A stretch of 36,337 nucleotides of DNA, from assembly GCA_015065845.1 (NCBI GenBank), contig SVPQ01000023.1, positions 1-36,337 of the forward strand, in the 5' to 3' direction. The notes under the pieces are model-generated. The model did no database searches. It had not been told where the DNA came from and saw nothing but the letters and a program-made list of their open reading frames with translations. The position numbers were made by a program, and so were the translations under genes. How positions within the stretch are numbered: position 1 is the stretch's first letter; every line of letters begins with the position of its first letter. Origin of the DNA: Oscillospiraceae bacterium (GTDB taxonomy: Bacteria > Bacillota > Clostridia > Oscillospirales > Acutalibacteraceae). This document shows positions 7,984 through 14,913 of this stretch, piece after piece.

Positions 7984-9441
7984 TTATTCAGCCTTAGCTT
8001 CTTCTGTCTTTTTCTTAGATGTTGTTTTCTTTGCGGCAGGTTTCTTTTCTGCAGTTGCTTTTTTCTCTGCAGGTTTCTTTTCTGCAGCTGCTTTCTTTGT
8101 TGCAGTTTTCTTTGCAGGTTTTTCTTCTGCATCTTCTGCTTTTGCTGCAGTTTTCTTTGCTGCACCAGCTTTTGCATTGTCTTTTACAATGTCCATAGCT
8201 TTTCTGCAACCAAGGTCTGCTTTAACATCTTCAACAGGTACATACTTTTTAACTTCTTCAAGTTTCATACCATAAGAATCTGCATAAGTTTTAAGTTCTG
8301 TTTCAACATCTTCGTCAGAAATCTCAATCTTTTCAAGTTCAATAATCTTTTCAAGAGCAAGACGGAGTTTAACCTGTTTTTCTGCACCTTCTTTATAGTT
8401 AGCGCGTAATGTTGCAATATCCATACCTGTGTATTGCATATACATATCAAGGCTCATACCTTGCATCTGAAGTCTGTAATTGTATTCGTTAATCTGATTG
8501 TCGATTTCTCTTTCAATCATAGCGTCAGGAATTTCAACTTCTGTATTTTCAATAAGTTTTTCCATTATACCGCTTTCGAATACGCGGTCTGCTTCAGCTT
8601 CTTTTCTTGTTTTGATTTCTTCTTCAAGATTTTTTTCGTAGTCTGCAATTGTGTCGAACTCACTAACATCTTTAACGAATTCATCGTCATATTTAGGAAG
8701 TTCTTTTTTCATAATTTTATTAAGTTTTACTTTGAACACTGCAGGTTTACCAGCAAGTTCTTCTGCACCGTAGCCTTCTGGGAATGTAACATTAACATCA
8801 AATTCATCGCCTGTTTTCTTACCAACAATCTGGTCTTCAAAACCGTCAATGAACTGACCTGAACCAAGTTCAAGGTTGTGGTTTTCGCCTTTACCACCGT
8901 CAAATGCTTTACCATCCATAAAGCCTTCGAAGTCGATAACTGCTGTGTCGCCTTTTTTAGCTGCTCTTGTATCAACAGTAACCATTTTAGCATCTCTTTC
9001 GAGTGCAGCGTTAACAGCGTCTTTAACTTCTGATTTTTTAACTGTAACTTTTTCTTTTTCTGCTGTAAGACCTTTATATTTTTTTACTTCTGCTGAAGGC
9101 TTAACAACAACTTTAAGTTTTACTGTGAAACCATTTTCATCAAGTGAAACGATTTCATCATCAAAAGGAGCAGCAACAGGAACGATACCTGCTTCTTTTG
9201 CAGCCGCATCAAAAAGTTCAGGATATTCTGCATCAATTGCATCGTACCAGAAAACTTCTTTACCGTAGTAAGTTTCAATAATGTGTTTTGGTGCTTTACC
9301 TTTACGGAAGCCAGGAACATTATATCTACCTTTGTTTTTGTTGTAAGCATTAGAAACTGCTTTTTTAAATTCTTCACCCTCAAGAGAAATTTCAAGAGCG
9401 TAAATGTTTGTTTCTGCCTTTTCGCAAGACTTTAAACTCAT
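7984..9441 (-). CDS. tig: trigger factor with long Lys/Ala-rich C-terminal tail
   Basis: A 485-residue ribosome-associated chaperone and peptidyl-prolyl isomerase. The N-terminal ribosome-binding domain carries the FRKGKAP signature (about residues 47-53). The FKBP-type isomerase domain follows (about 160-245), then the helical substrate-holding domain to about residue 420. The last 63 residues (423-485) are almost pure low complexity: 21 Lys and 20 Ala, with Glu, Thr and Pro, in KKPA/EKKPA repeats like histone H1 tails. Trigger factors normally end near 425-450 residues, so the tail is an addition. It starts at ATG with GAAAGGAT. The DNA of the tail is itself repetitive (TTTCTTTTCTGCAG units). 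Confidence 0.95.
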   Translation of the reverse strand: MSLKSCEKAETNIYALEISLEGEEFKKAVSNAYNKNKGRYNVPGFRKGKAPKHIIETYYGKEVFWYDAIDAEYPELFDAAAKEAGIVPVAAPFDDEIVSLDENGFTVKLKVVVKPSAEVKKYKGLTAEKEKVTVKKSEVKDAVNAALERDAKMVTVDTRAAKKGDTAVIDFEGFMDGKAFDGGKGENHNLELGSGQFIDGFEDQIVGKKTGDEFDVNVTFPEGYGAEELAGKPAVFKVKLNKIMKKELPKYDDEFVKDVSEFDTIADYEKNLEEEIKTRKEAEADRVFESGIMEKLIENTEVEIPDAMIEREIDNQINEYNYRLQMQGMSLDMYMQYTGMDIATLRANYKEGAEKQVKLRLALEKIIELEKIEISDEDVETELKTYADSYGMKLEEVKKYVPVEDVKADLGCRKAMDIVKDNAKAGAAKKTAAKAEDAEEKPAKKTATKKAAAEKKPAEKKATAEKKPAAKKTTSKKKTEEAKAE

Positions 9442-9469
9442 TTTCTAACATCCTTTCAATTGTGAAACA

Positions 9470-9513
9470 ATTAATAACTCGTAGATTATAGCACAAGTTA
9501 TTAATAATTTCTA
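9470..9513 (-). promoter_or_regulatory. tig promoter inside a 10-bp inverted repeat
   Basis: On the minus strand TAGAAA (9508-9513) is 17 bases from TATAAT (9485-9490), which is extended by TGC. A perfect 10-bp inverted repeat ATTAATAACT (9470-9479)/AGTTATTAAT (9496-9505) flanks the -10 box with a 16-base spacer, an arrangement typical of an operator. It is not the HrcA (CIRCE) or CtsR sequence. Confidence 0.65.
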
Positions 9514-9582
9514 CTATTTTTTAACATTTTCTTTGTATTTTAAGTAAAGATTTTGAAAATTTTACCTTTTTTATAAACTCTT

Positions 9583-10275
9583 TCAGAATTTTTCTATAAT
9601 TTTAGGACAAAAGTTCAATTTATCGGCTGAAACGAGCGAGAATTTTACACCCTCGTACTCTAAATAAGTATTTTCGGGTGGCACAAATCCGTGCAAGTGA
9701 CCAAAATAACAACGCTTAATATCATTTTCTAAAATGACATTCAGTATTTCGTCACACTTCTGTGTGGCAGAAATTGGTGGGTAATGTAAAAAAACAATTA
9801 CTTCACCGCCAAGTTTTTTTGCTTCGTTTATTGAAGTCTGTAACCTACCCGCCTCACGAAGAAGAACTTTTTTGTCTGCCTCGCAAGTATCATCATAAAA
9901 CCAGCCACGAGTTCCGGCAACGGCGAAATCGCCAATTTTATAAGAATTATTGTGAAGAATTTTAATAGTATCAAATTCATTCTCACTTAAAAATGAATTC
10001 ATTTTAGTCATTGTATTCCACCAATAATCGTGGTTGCCTTTTAAGATAATTTTATTGCCATTGAGATTATTTAAAAACTCAAAATCTTTTTTAGCATTTG
10101 TGAGGCCCATTGCCCAGGAAATATCTCCCGGCACTACAACTGTATCATTTTCTGTTACGACACTATTCCAATTCTTCATAAGGCGCGAAACATAATCGTC
10201 CCAACCTCTGAAAATATCCATTGGTTTATCGCAAGAAAATGATAAATGCGGGTCACCGATTGCAAAAAGTGACAT
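9583..10275 (-). CDS. calcineurin-like metallophosphoesterase
   Basis: A 230-residue cytosolic metallophosphoesterase with the full set of metal-binding motifs: GDPHL (Asp8, His10), GDISW (Asp51), GNHDYWW (Asn81, His82), HYPP (His164) and GHLHG (192-196). This matches a family of predicted phosphohydrolases often labelled serine/threonine phosphatases without proof. The substrate is unknown. It follows thrC by two bases and surely shares its transcript; nothing in its sequence links it to threonine synthesis. Confidence 0.9.
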   Translation of the reverse strand: MSLFAIGDPHLSFSCDKPMDIFRGWDDYVSRLMKNWNSVVTENDTVVVPGDISWAMGLTNAKKDFEFLNNLNGNKIILKGNHDYWWNTMTKMNSFLSENEFDTIKILHNNSYKIGDFAVAGTRGWFYDDTCEADKKVLLREAGRLQTSINEAKKLGGEVIVFLHYPPISATQKCDEILNVILENDIKRCYFGHLHGFVPPENTYLEYEGVKFSLVSADKLNFCPKIIEKF

Positions 10276-10277
10276 AA

Positions 10278-11774
10278 TTAAATACCTAACATATCGAATA
10301 CAACCTTAGCCATATCAGTTTTGTCAGCGGTAAGGTCGAAACGAACTTTTTTATTTTTGAGTTCTGCTAATTGTGATGGTGCTTTATTGTTTGTAAGTTC
10401 TTCTAAAGCACTTACTGTACTGAACTCGTCACTATACTCTTTACCACTTTCATCAATTGCAGAAAGAACTGCCTTTGAGAATTTGAAAGGTGAAGCAGTT
10501 GAAGCGATAACTACAGGTGTAGTATCACCTGTTGTTTTTATGTATTCTTCGCACACACTTATAGCAACTGCGGTGTGAGTATCTGAAAGATAGTTGTATT
10601 TATTGAAAGTTTCTTTAATTGCTTCTTTAGTACCGCAATCATCACAAGTACCTGCAGCGAAAAGTGACTGTACTTTATTTTTTACATCTTCTGAAACGGT
10701 ATATTTACCATCTTTATTGAGTGCAGCAAACCATTCGTTGATTGTGTCTGAATTTCTACCGCAAAGAAGATATAAAAGACGCTCTAAGTTACTTGAAATA
10801 AGAATATCCATTGATGGTGAATCCGTTGTATAAAATTCACGGTTTCTGTCATAAGTACCAGTAGTAATAAAGTCTGTGAGAACTTTATTTTTATTTGAAG
10901 CACAAATGAGTTTGTTTACAGGAAGACCCATTTCTTTTGCAAAGTAAGCCGCTAAAATATTACCGAAGTTACCTGTAGGAACTACTATATTAATCGCTTT
11001 ACCAAATTCAACAGAGCCCTGATTTACCATATCGCAGTATGTAGAGAAATAGTAAACAATCTGTGGTGCTAAGCGACCCCAGTTAATTGAGTTAGCAGAT
11101 GAGAAAACAAGATTATTTTCTTCGAACTTCTTTAAAATCTCACTATTTGTAAAGATTGACTTAACACCTGTCTGTGCATCATCAAAGTTACCGTGAATTG
11201 CACAAACACCGACATTGTTACCCTCTTGTGTTGTCATTTGTAATTTTTGCATTGGGCTTACGCCATCGTTTGGATAGAACACTAAAATTTTAGTACCCTC
11301 AACATCTTTAAAGCCCTCAAGTGCCGCTTTACCTGTGTCACCAGATGTAGCAACTAAAATTACAATTTCTTTATTTTCTAAGTTTTTCTTTGCAGAAACA
11401 GTTAAAAGATAAGGCAAAATCTGTAAAGCCATATCTTTAAAAGCACAAGTAGGACCTTTGAATAATTCAAGAATACTTACATTATCGTGCAATTTAACTG
11501 TTGGCGCTGTATCTTTTGATGAGAATTTACCATCACTGTAAGCACCATCTACACAAGAATCGAGTTCTTCTTTTGTAAAGTCTGTAAGGTAAAGACCCAA
11601 AATTCTTTTTGCTCTTTCTTTGTAATCTACTGAACAGAGTGATTTAAGTTCATCTAAAGAAACTGAAGGAATTTCAGTAGGAATATATAAACCACCATCT
11701 TTTGAAATTCCGTCTGTAATTGCTTTAGATGCAGTTACCTTTACACTGTTATCTCTTGTTGATGTGTAAAACAT
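10278..11774 (-). CDS. thrC: threonine synthase
   Basis: A 498-residue PLP enzyme that converts O-phosphohomoserine to threonine. The N-terminal YTSTRDN segment, the PLP-lysine motif GPTCAFKDMALQ (Lys113) and the phosphate-binding PTGNFGN segment identify the long class of threonine synthase. It starts at ATG with AGGAAG upstream. It has its own promoter (11822-11850) and is followed by the metallophosphoesterase with a two-base gap. No threonine attenuator or riboswitch is seen in the short leader. Confidence 0.95.
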   Translation of the reverse strand: MFYTSTRDNSVKVTASKAITDGISKDGGLYIPTEIPSVSLDELKSLCSVDYKERAKRILGLYLTDFTKEELDSCVDGAYSDGKFSSKDTAPTVKLHDNVSILELFKGPTCAFKDMALQILPYLLTVSAKKNLENKEIVILVATSGDTGKAALEGFKDVEGTKILVFYPNDGVSPMQKLQMTTQEGNNVGVCAIHGNFDDAQTGVKSIFTNSEILKKFEENNLVFSSANSINWGRLAPQIVYYFSTYCDMVNQGSVEFGKAINIVVPTGNFGNILAAYFAKEMGLPVNKLICASNKNKVLTDFITTGTYDRNREFYTTDSPSMDILISSNLERLLYLLCGRNSDTINEWFAALNKDGKYTVSEDVKNKVQSLFAAGTCDDCGTKEAIKETFNKYNYLSDTHTAVAISVCEEYIKTTGDTTPVVIASTASPFKFSKAVLSAIDESGKEYSDEFSTVSALEELTNNKAPSQLAELKNKKVRFDLTADKTDMAKVVFDMLGI

Positions 11775-11821
11775 TTTAACACTTCCTATTTATATTAGAA
11801 TAAAATTCCATAATCCTAACT

Positions 11822-11850
11822 ATTGTATAACAAAACTCTTGTAAAATCAA
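11822..11850 (-). promoter_or_regulatory. thrC promoter
   Basis: On the minus strand TTGATT (11845-11850) is 17 bases from TACAAT (11822-11827). It lies in the 92-base gap between the end of the carboxypeptidase gene and thrC. Confidence 0.6.
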
Positions 11851-11866
11851 GTATTATAAGTATTTT

Positions 11867-13102
11867 TTACCCGATTTTTTCACCACTCGCTAAAAAGTTC
11901 AGTATTCTTTTTAATGATGTAGTGAATGTTAGTTTTTTTACTTCACTTGTTGCTAAAAGCGGAAATTCGGCAACACACTCCCCTGCTAATGTAAATTTCA
12001 CACTACCCAGTTTTTGATTTTTAGTTACAGGTGCCTGAACATTTTCTACTAATGTAACAGTCTGCTCTAATTTTTCTATTTCACCTTTTTTTAGTAAAAT
12101 TGTTGTATCACCTTTTACATAAGGTTTAACATATTTTGTTTCGCCACCAATAACTTCTACATCAGTAAAAGCACTTTCATCAATTTTCAACTCTGCAACT
12201 GTGTAATTTGCAAAGCCGTAATTGAGCATTGTTTTTGCGGTTTCAAAACGGTCATTACTGTTACCGCTACCCATTACAACTGCAACTAAATGGAGATTAT
12301 CTCGTTTAGCAGAAGCAGAAACACAACACCCCGCTTTACTTGTCGTACCTGTTTTTATGCCGGTAGTACCACTGTAAAAACGAACTAGTTTATTTGTGTT
12401 TACAAGTTCGGTTTCACCATTCCTTAAAGAGTCCATCCAGACAGTTGTGTAATCCTGTATTAAATCATGCTTCATAAGTTCAACTGACATAATACCAATA
12501 TCTCTTGCAGTAGTTAAATGGGTATCTGTTGTATCATCAAGACCTGTTGCATTTTCAAAATGAGTGTTATTCATTCCCAGTTCTTTGGCTCTTTCATTCA
12601 TTAAAGAAATAAATGCTTCTTCGCTACCTGAAATATATTCACCTAAAAGTGTGGCGGCATCGTTAGCACTACCAATTGCGGTGGCTTTTAACAGGTCATT
12701 CACAGTCATTTCTTCACCTGGTTCGAGCCAGATTTGTGAACCACCTTTTTTTGATGCATTTTCACTACACACGACAACATCAGTAAGTGCAATTTTGCCA
12801 TCTGCGATTGCTTCAACAACAAGAAGCATTGTCATTATTTTAGTGACAGATGCAGGGAATAGTTTTTCATCTGCATTATATTCCAATAGTACTTTACCTG
12901 TTGTTACATCCATTAAAATCCCCGATTTTGCTTTAATTTCTACGGGTAACTTCTCTTTTGATGTTTTATTTTGTGATGTAGTAACCGAGTTAAAAACAGG
13001 GGTAACATCCTCATTCTCTTTTGTGACTGTTTTTGCGTTGGCGGTTATTATGAGCTGAAATATAAAAATTGTTGATAAAAATAAAGAAAAGCATTTTTTC
13101 AT
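11867..13102 (-). CDS. dacF: D-alanyl-D-alanine carboxypeptidase (PBP5 family, peptidase S11)
   Basis: A 411-residue exported penicillin-binding protein that trims the terminal D-Ala from peptidoglycan stem peptides. A signal peptide covers about residues 1-23 (cleavage near ANA-K). Active-site motifs are SVTK (Ser85, Lys88), SAN (145-147) and KTG (250-252). A PBP5-type beta domain follows, and the last about 15 residues (SLKRILNFLASGEKIG) form a plausible amphipathic membrane anchor. ATG at 13102 is eight bases from AAGGAG. The frame opens at a GTG at 13111, but that overlaps the ribosome site and is rejected. The ribosome site lies in the loop of a long hairpin. The symbol is by family resemblance; the exact paralogue is not certain. 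Confidence 0.9.
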   Translation of the reverse strand: MKKCFSLFLSTIFIFQLIITANAKTVTKENEDVTPVFNSVTTSQNKTSKEKLPVEIKAKSGILMDVTTGKVLLEYNADEKLFPASVTKIMTMLLVVEAIADGKIALTDVVVCSENASKKGGSQIWLEPGEEMTVNDLLKATAIGSANDAATLLGEYISGSEEAFISLMNERAKELGMNNTHFENATGLDDTTDTHLTTARDIGIMSVELMKHDLIQDYTTVWMDSLRNGETELVNTNKLVRFYSGTTGIKTGTTSKAGCCVSASAKRDNLHLVAVVMGSGNSNDRFETAKTMLNYGFANYTVAELKIDESAFTDVEVIGGETKYVKPYVKGDTTILLKKGEIEKLEQTVTLVENVQAPVTKNQKLGSVKFTLAGECVAEFPLLATSEVKKLTFTTSLKRILNFLASGEKIG

Positions 13103-13143
13103 AAAGTTCACTCCTTTAAGTAAACTATATGAAAAATGCTTTT
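13087..13143 (-). promoter_or_regulatory. hairpin presenting the dacF ribosome binding site in its loop
   Basis: AAAAGCATTTTTTCATA (13087-13103) pairs with TATGAAAAATGCTTTT (13128-13143) with a single bulge. An inner AGTT/AACT pair (13105-13108, 13123-13126) leaves a 14-base loop that carries AAGGAG. In the minus-strand RNA the start codon is in the stem and the ribosome site in the loop, as in translational control hairpins. Confidence 0.55.
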
Positions 13144-13156
13144 TGTTTATTCAATA

Positions 13157-13198
13157 TTAAAGGAAGCAGGAAGCAGGAAACAGAAAACAGGTATTAGT
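13157..13198. repeat. word repeat GGAAGCAGGAAACAG/GGTATTAG
   Basis: Tandem-like GGAAGCAGGAAGCAGGAAAC followed by GGTATTAG runs right up to the stop codon of the 80-residue gene. The same words occur at 2611-2637 and 30541-30612, and in inverse orientation at 25843-25870. Confidence 0.6.
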
Positions 13199-13440
13199 TA
13201 GTCTTTAGGTATAAAAGGATTTTCGCCAAACAGAAAAATTGTTTCTAAAAATTCATCTGGCGTAGGCTGTTCTTTACCATTAAATTCTTCGTACCATAAT
13301 GTTTTTATATGTTCGTCACTTGATTTATCAATTCGTTCTTTTAATAAAATTATATATTTTTCTAAAACTACTTTTGCACCATCTGAATCTGTACCACATC
13401 TTTTTGCTATTTCGTTATAATAAATTTCATAAAAATTCAT
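13198..13440 (-). CDS. small protein of unknown function (80 residues)
   Basis: Not recognised. An acidic, mostly helical 80-residue protein with no membrane segment, ending in a Pro-rich FGENPFIPKD. A textbook promoter precedes it, with a palindrome over the -10 box, which supports it being a real gene. The ribosome site is weak (GGGTG). It is divergent from a ribbon-helix-helix and an XRE regulator whose start codons lie 105 and 273 bases away, so it may be their target, but its function cannot be told from sequence. Confidence 0.65.
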   Translation of the reverse strand: MNFYEIYYNEIAKRCGTDSDGAKVVLEKYIILLKERIDKSSDEHIKTLWYEEFNGKEQPTPDEFLETIFLFGENPFIPKD

Positions 13441-13463
13441 TCTGAAACACCCACTAATTTTTG

Positions 13464-13497
13464 GTAGTATTTTATACTACTATATATGATTTGTCAA
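13464..13497 (-). promoter_or_regulatory. strong promoter with a palindromic operator candidate
   Basis: On the minus strand TTGACA (13492-13497) is 17 bases from TAAAAT (13469-13474). The palindrome GTAGTAT-TTT-ATACTAC (13464-13480) lies over the -10 box and just downstream of it. This fits repression by the divergently encoded RHH or XRE protein. Confidence 0.7.
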
Positions 13498-13544
13498 TAT
13501 TTCAAGCGAAATTGTGCTATATTCATTTCATAGGAGTGATAGAT

Positions 13545-13697
13545 ATGAAACCACTTAAAGAGAAAATCAGCATTACAATTGATGGTGACCTTTTAGAAAA
13601 ACTGCGTAAAAATGCAGAAAATGATGAACGCTCGTTATCACAATATATAAATCTTGTATTAAAGAAACATTTAGAAAATATAGAGAGCAAAAAATAA
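13545..13697 (+). CDS. ribbon-helix-helix (Arc/MetJ-type) DNA-binding protein
   Basis: A 50-residue protein: a basic N terminus, a beta strand KISITIDGDLLEKLRKNA, and a second helix SLSQYINLVLKKHLEN. This is the ribbon-helix-helix fold, which binds DNA as a dimer through the strand. Start at ATG with TAGGAGTG upstream; a longer in-frame extension to 13461 overlaps the divergent promoter and is rejected. It is followed 15 bases later by an XRE-type regulator. Such proteins often act as antitoxins or autoregulators; no toxin is recognised next to it. Confidence 0.8.
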   Translation: MKPLKEKISITIDGDLLEKLRKNAENDERSLSQYINLVLKKHLENIESKK

Positions 13698-13712
13698 GTT
13701 AGGTGTGATATT

Positions 13713-13916
13713 ATGCTTGGTTTGAAAAATGCAAGAAAACTAAAAAAATTAAACCAACAAAAAGTTGCTATGGACTTAAACATATCACGCGAATCTCTTT
13801 CGCATTATGAAACAGGAAAGCGTGAACCATCTCTCGCCCTACTTGTTCAGATGTCTGAATATTTCAATGTTTCAATAAATTATTTAATAACAGGAGAAGA
13901 ATTCAAAAAGAAATAG
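13713..13916 (+). CDS. XRE-family helix-turn-helix regulator
   Basis: A 67-residue Cro/C1-type repressor consisting almost only of the HTH_3 domain. The first helices are KNARKLKKLNQQKVAMDLN, the recognition helix is ISRESLSHYETGKREPS, and the C-terminal VSINYLITGE matches the family end. The ribosome site is AGGTG. It follows the ribbon-helix-helix gene and is ended by a strong terminator that begins at its stop codon. Likely role: autoregulation and control of the divergent small gene (inference). Confidence 0.9.
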   Translation: MLGLKNARKLKKLNQQKVAMDLNISRESLSHYETGKREPSLALLVQMSEYFNVSINYLITGEEFKKK

Positions 13917-13958
13917 ACCTATAAGTAAGTTTTAGTTTACTTATAGGTCTGTTTTTTA
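13915..13958 (+). terminator. terminator after the XRE gene
   Basis: A perfect 14-bp stem AGACCTATAAGTAA (13915-13928)/TTACTTATAGGTCT (13937-13950) with an 8-base loop is followed by GTTTTTTA. The stem starts inside the TAG stop codon. Confidence 0.9.
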
Positions 13959-13979
13959 TAAGAATTTAAAACGGATGCC

Positions 13980-14230
13980 AGAGAGTTCTTCCCCTCGCGT
14001 TATCTTTTTCTGTGTAGTTGGTTTATTAATAAGTTTTGTTTTCAGTTTATTTTTCTACCAACTGGCTGAAATTTTGAAAACCACCTCGCGTCAAAGAACT
14101 CTCCACCACCCAAGGAACATTATTATTAAATTCAAATTTCCACTCGTTTGAAAGTGTGCAAAAACAAGCAAAACAACGAAATGGCGGTTCCCCTCTCTTC
14201 AAGAGAGGAGCACCGTCACATTAAATTTTA
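13980..14230. repeat. intergenic repeat R2, long copy
   Basis: The 14094-14208 part closely matches 31822-31938: it begins AAGAACTCTCCACCACCCAA, contains CTCG(T/C)TTGAAAGTG, and ends in GGCGGT(T)CCCC plus the inverted repeat CCTCTCTT-AAGAGAGG (14192-14208). The extra left part begins GAGAGTTCTT, which pairs with AAGAACTCTC, and has an inner AGTTGGT/ACCAACT stem. The whole gap 13959-14288 holds no credible gene. Confidence 0.65.
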
Positions 14231-14288
14231 TGTCCATTTTAAGTTTACGAAAAACTTTAAATGATAAAACTTATTTTTTATTATTAAA

Positions 14289-14687
14289 TCACAATTCAAA
14301 ATAAAACTGAACTATTACCCCTACCATATAAGACACAAAGGAACTTGAACACATTGCGAATAGATTTGACTGGTAAGGTTTGTAGTCTTCAATGGTTTCA
14401 TTCTTTTTCCTGAAGTATAACATAATTTCAGTTTTTTCGTGCATTCTTCCAAGACATACCATACCAATACACACTGGTAAAGCAAGCCACCACACAAGCA
14501 TAAAACTAAAAATCAAAGTGACAATTCCGCAACCAATCATAAAAGAAACAGGAATAAACTCTAAATATTTCCCTTTAAAGTTTTTTCGGCTGAATATTTC
14601 AACGAAAACAGCAAAGAGAATGAAAATAGTAACAAGTGCTATAATTATCCACCAAGATTTTTCTGTTGTTACAATAAACTTCTCCAT
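14289..14687 (-). CDS. small integral membrane protein of unknown function
   Basis: Not recognised. A 132-residue protein with about four membrane segments (roughly residues 11-32, 42-62, 63-80 and 108-131) and a charged loop at 81-106 (RMHEKTEI through YKPYQS). The start ATG at 14687 has a good AAAGGAGG site. An in-frame extension to 14807 runs through a hairpin repeat array and is rejected. It follows prmA in the same direction after 208 bases of repeats, so it may be a distal member of the tcdA operon or separately transcribed. Confidence 0.75.
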   Translation of the reverse strand: MEKFIVTTEKSWWIIIALVTIFILFAVFVEIFSRKNFKGKYLEFIPVSFMIGCGIVTLIFSFMLVWWLALPVCIGMVCLGRMHEKTEIMLYFRKKNETIEDYKPYQSNLFAMCSSSFVSYMVGVIVQFYFEL

Positions 14688-14704
14688 TTTTCCTCCTTTG
14701 ACTA

Positions 14705-14883
14705 TGCGATATATTTGCCAAGGCAAACGCGATATAATTGCACAAATGCAATTGCGATATATACTCGCTTTGCTCGTATGCGATATGATATAAATTCTCT
14801 GAAACACGCCGAAGGCATATCACACCGCAAGGTATATCGCATTGCAACGCAATATCTCGCAAATTCGCAAGAATTTATATCGC
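14705..14883. repeat. nested hairpin array with GCGATATA/TATATCGC separators
   Basis: Separators GCGATAT(A/G) occur four times on the left (14706, 14729, 14754, 14780). Four inverse forms based on ATATC(G/A)C lie on the right, ending near 14823, 14840, 14860 and 14883. Between them sit mostly perfect hairpins of unrelated sequence: TTTGCC-AA-GGCAAA (14714-14727), ATTGCA-CAAA-TGCAAT (14737-14752), GCC-GAA-GGC, ACC-GCAA-GGT, ATTGC-AAC-GCAAT (14841-14853) and AAATTC-GCAA-GAATTT (14861-14876). The left and right separators can pair with each other, giving a tree of stems. Confidence 0.75.
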
Positions 14884-14913
14884 TGTTTAGTAATGCTAAC
14901 GCATTACTAAACA
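14884..14913 (-). terminator. perfect 13-bp hairpin overlapping the prmA stop
   Basis: TGTTTAGTAATGC and GCATTACTAAACA form a perfect 13-bp stem with a TAAC loop. The prmA stop codon (14896-14898) lies at the junction of stem and loop. No U-tract follows on the minus strand; the hairpin array comes next. Confidence 0.55.

Noticed and set aside
7908-8177. Lys/Gln-rich minus-strand frame near the tig end
   Set aside because: It is a shifted frame of the repetitive tig tail, not a gene.
8434-8862. 142-residue plus-strand frame antisense to tig
   Set aside because: Shadow of tig with Phe-rich biased composition and no ribosome site.
13545-13916. Classical toxin-antitoxin pair
   Set aside because: Both products are DNA-binding proteins and neither neighbour is a recognised toxin; kept only as a possibility in the findings.
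14705-14883. CRISPR-like array
   Set aside because: The separators are only 8 bases, the inserts are self-complementary hairpins of unequal length, and separator orientation flips in the middle. No cas gene is present.
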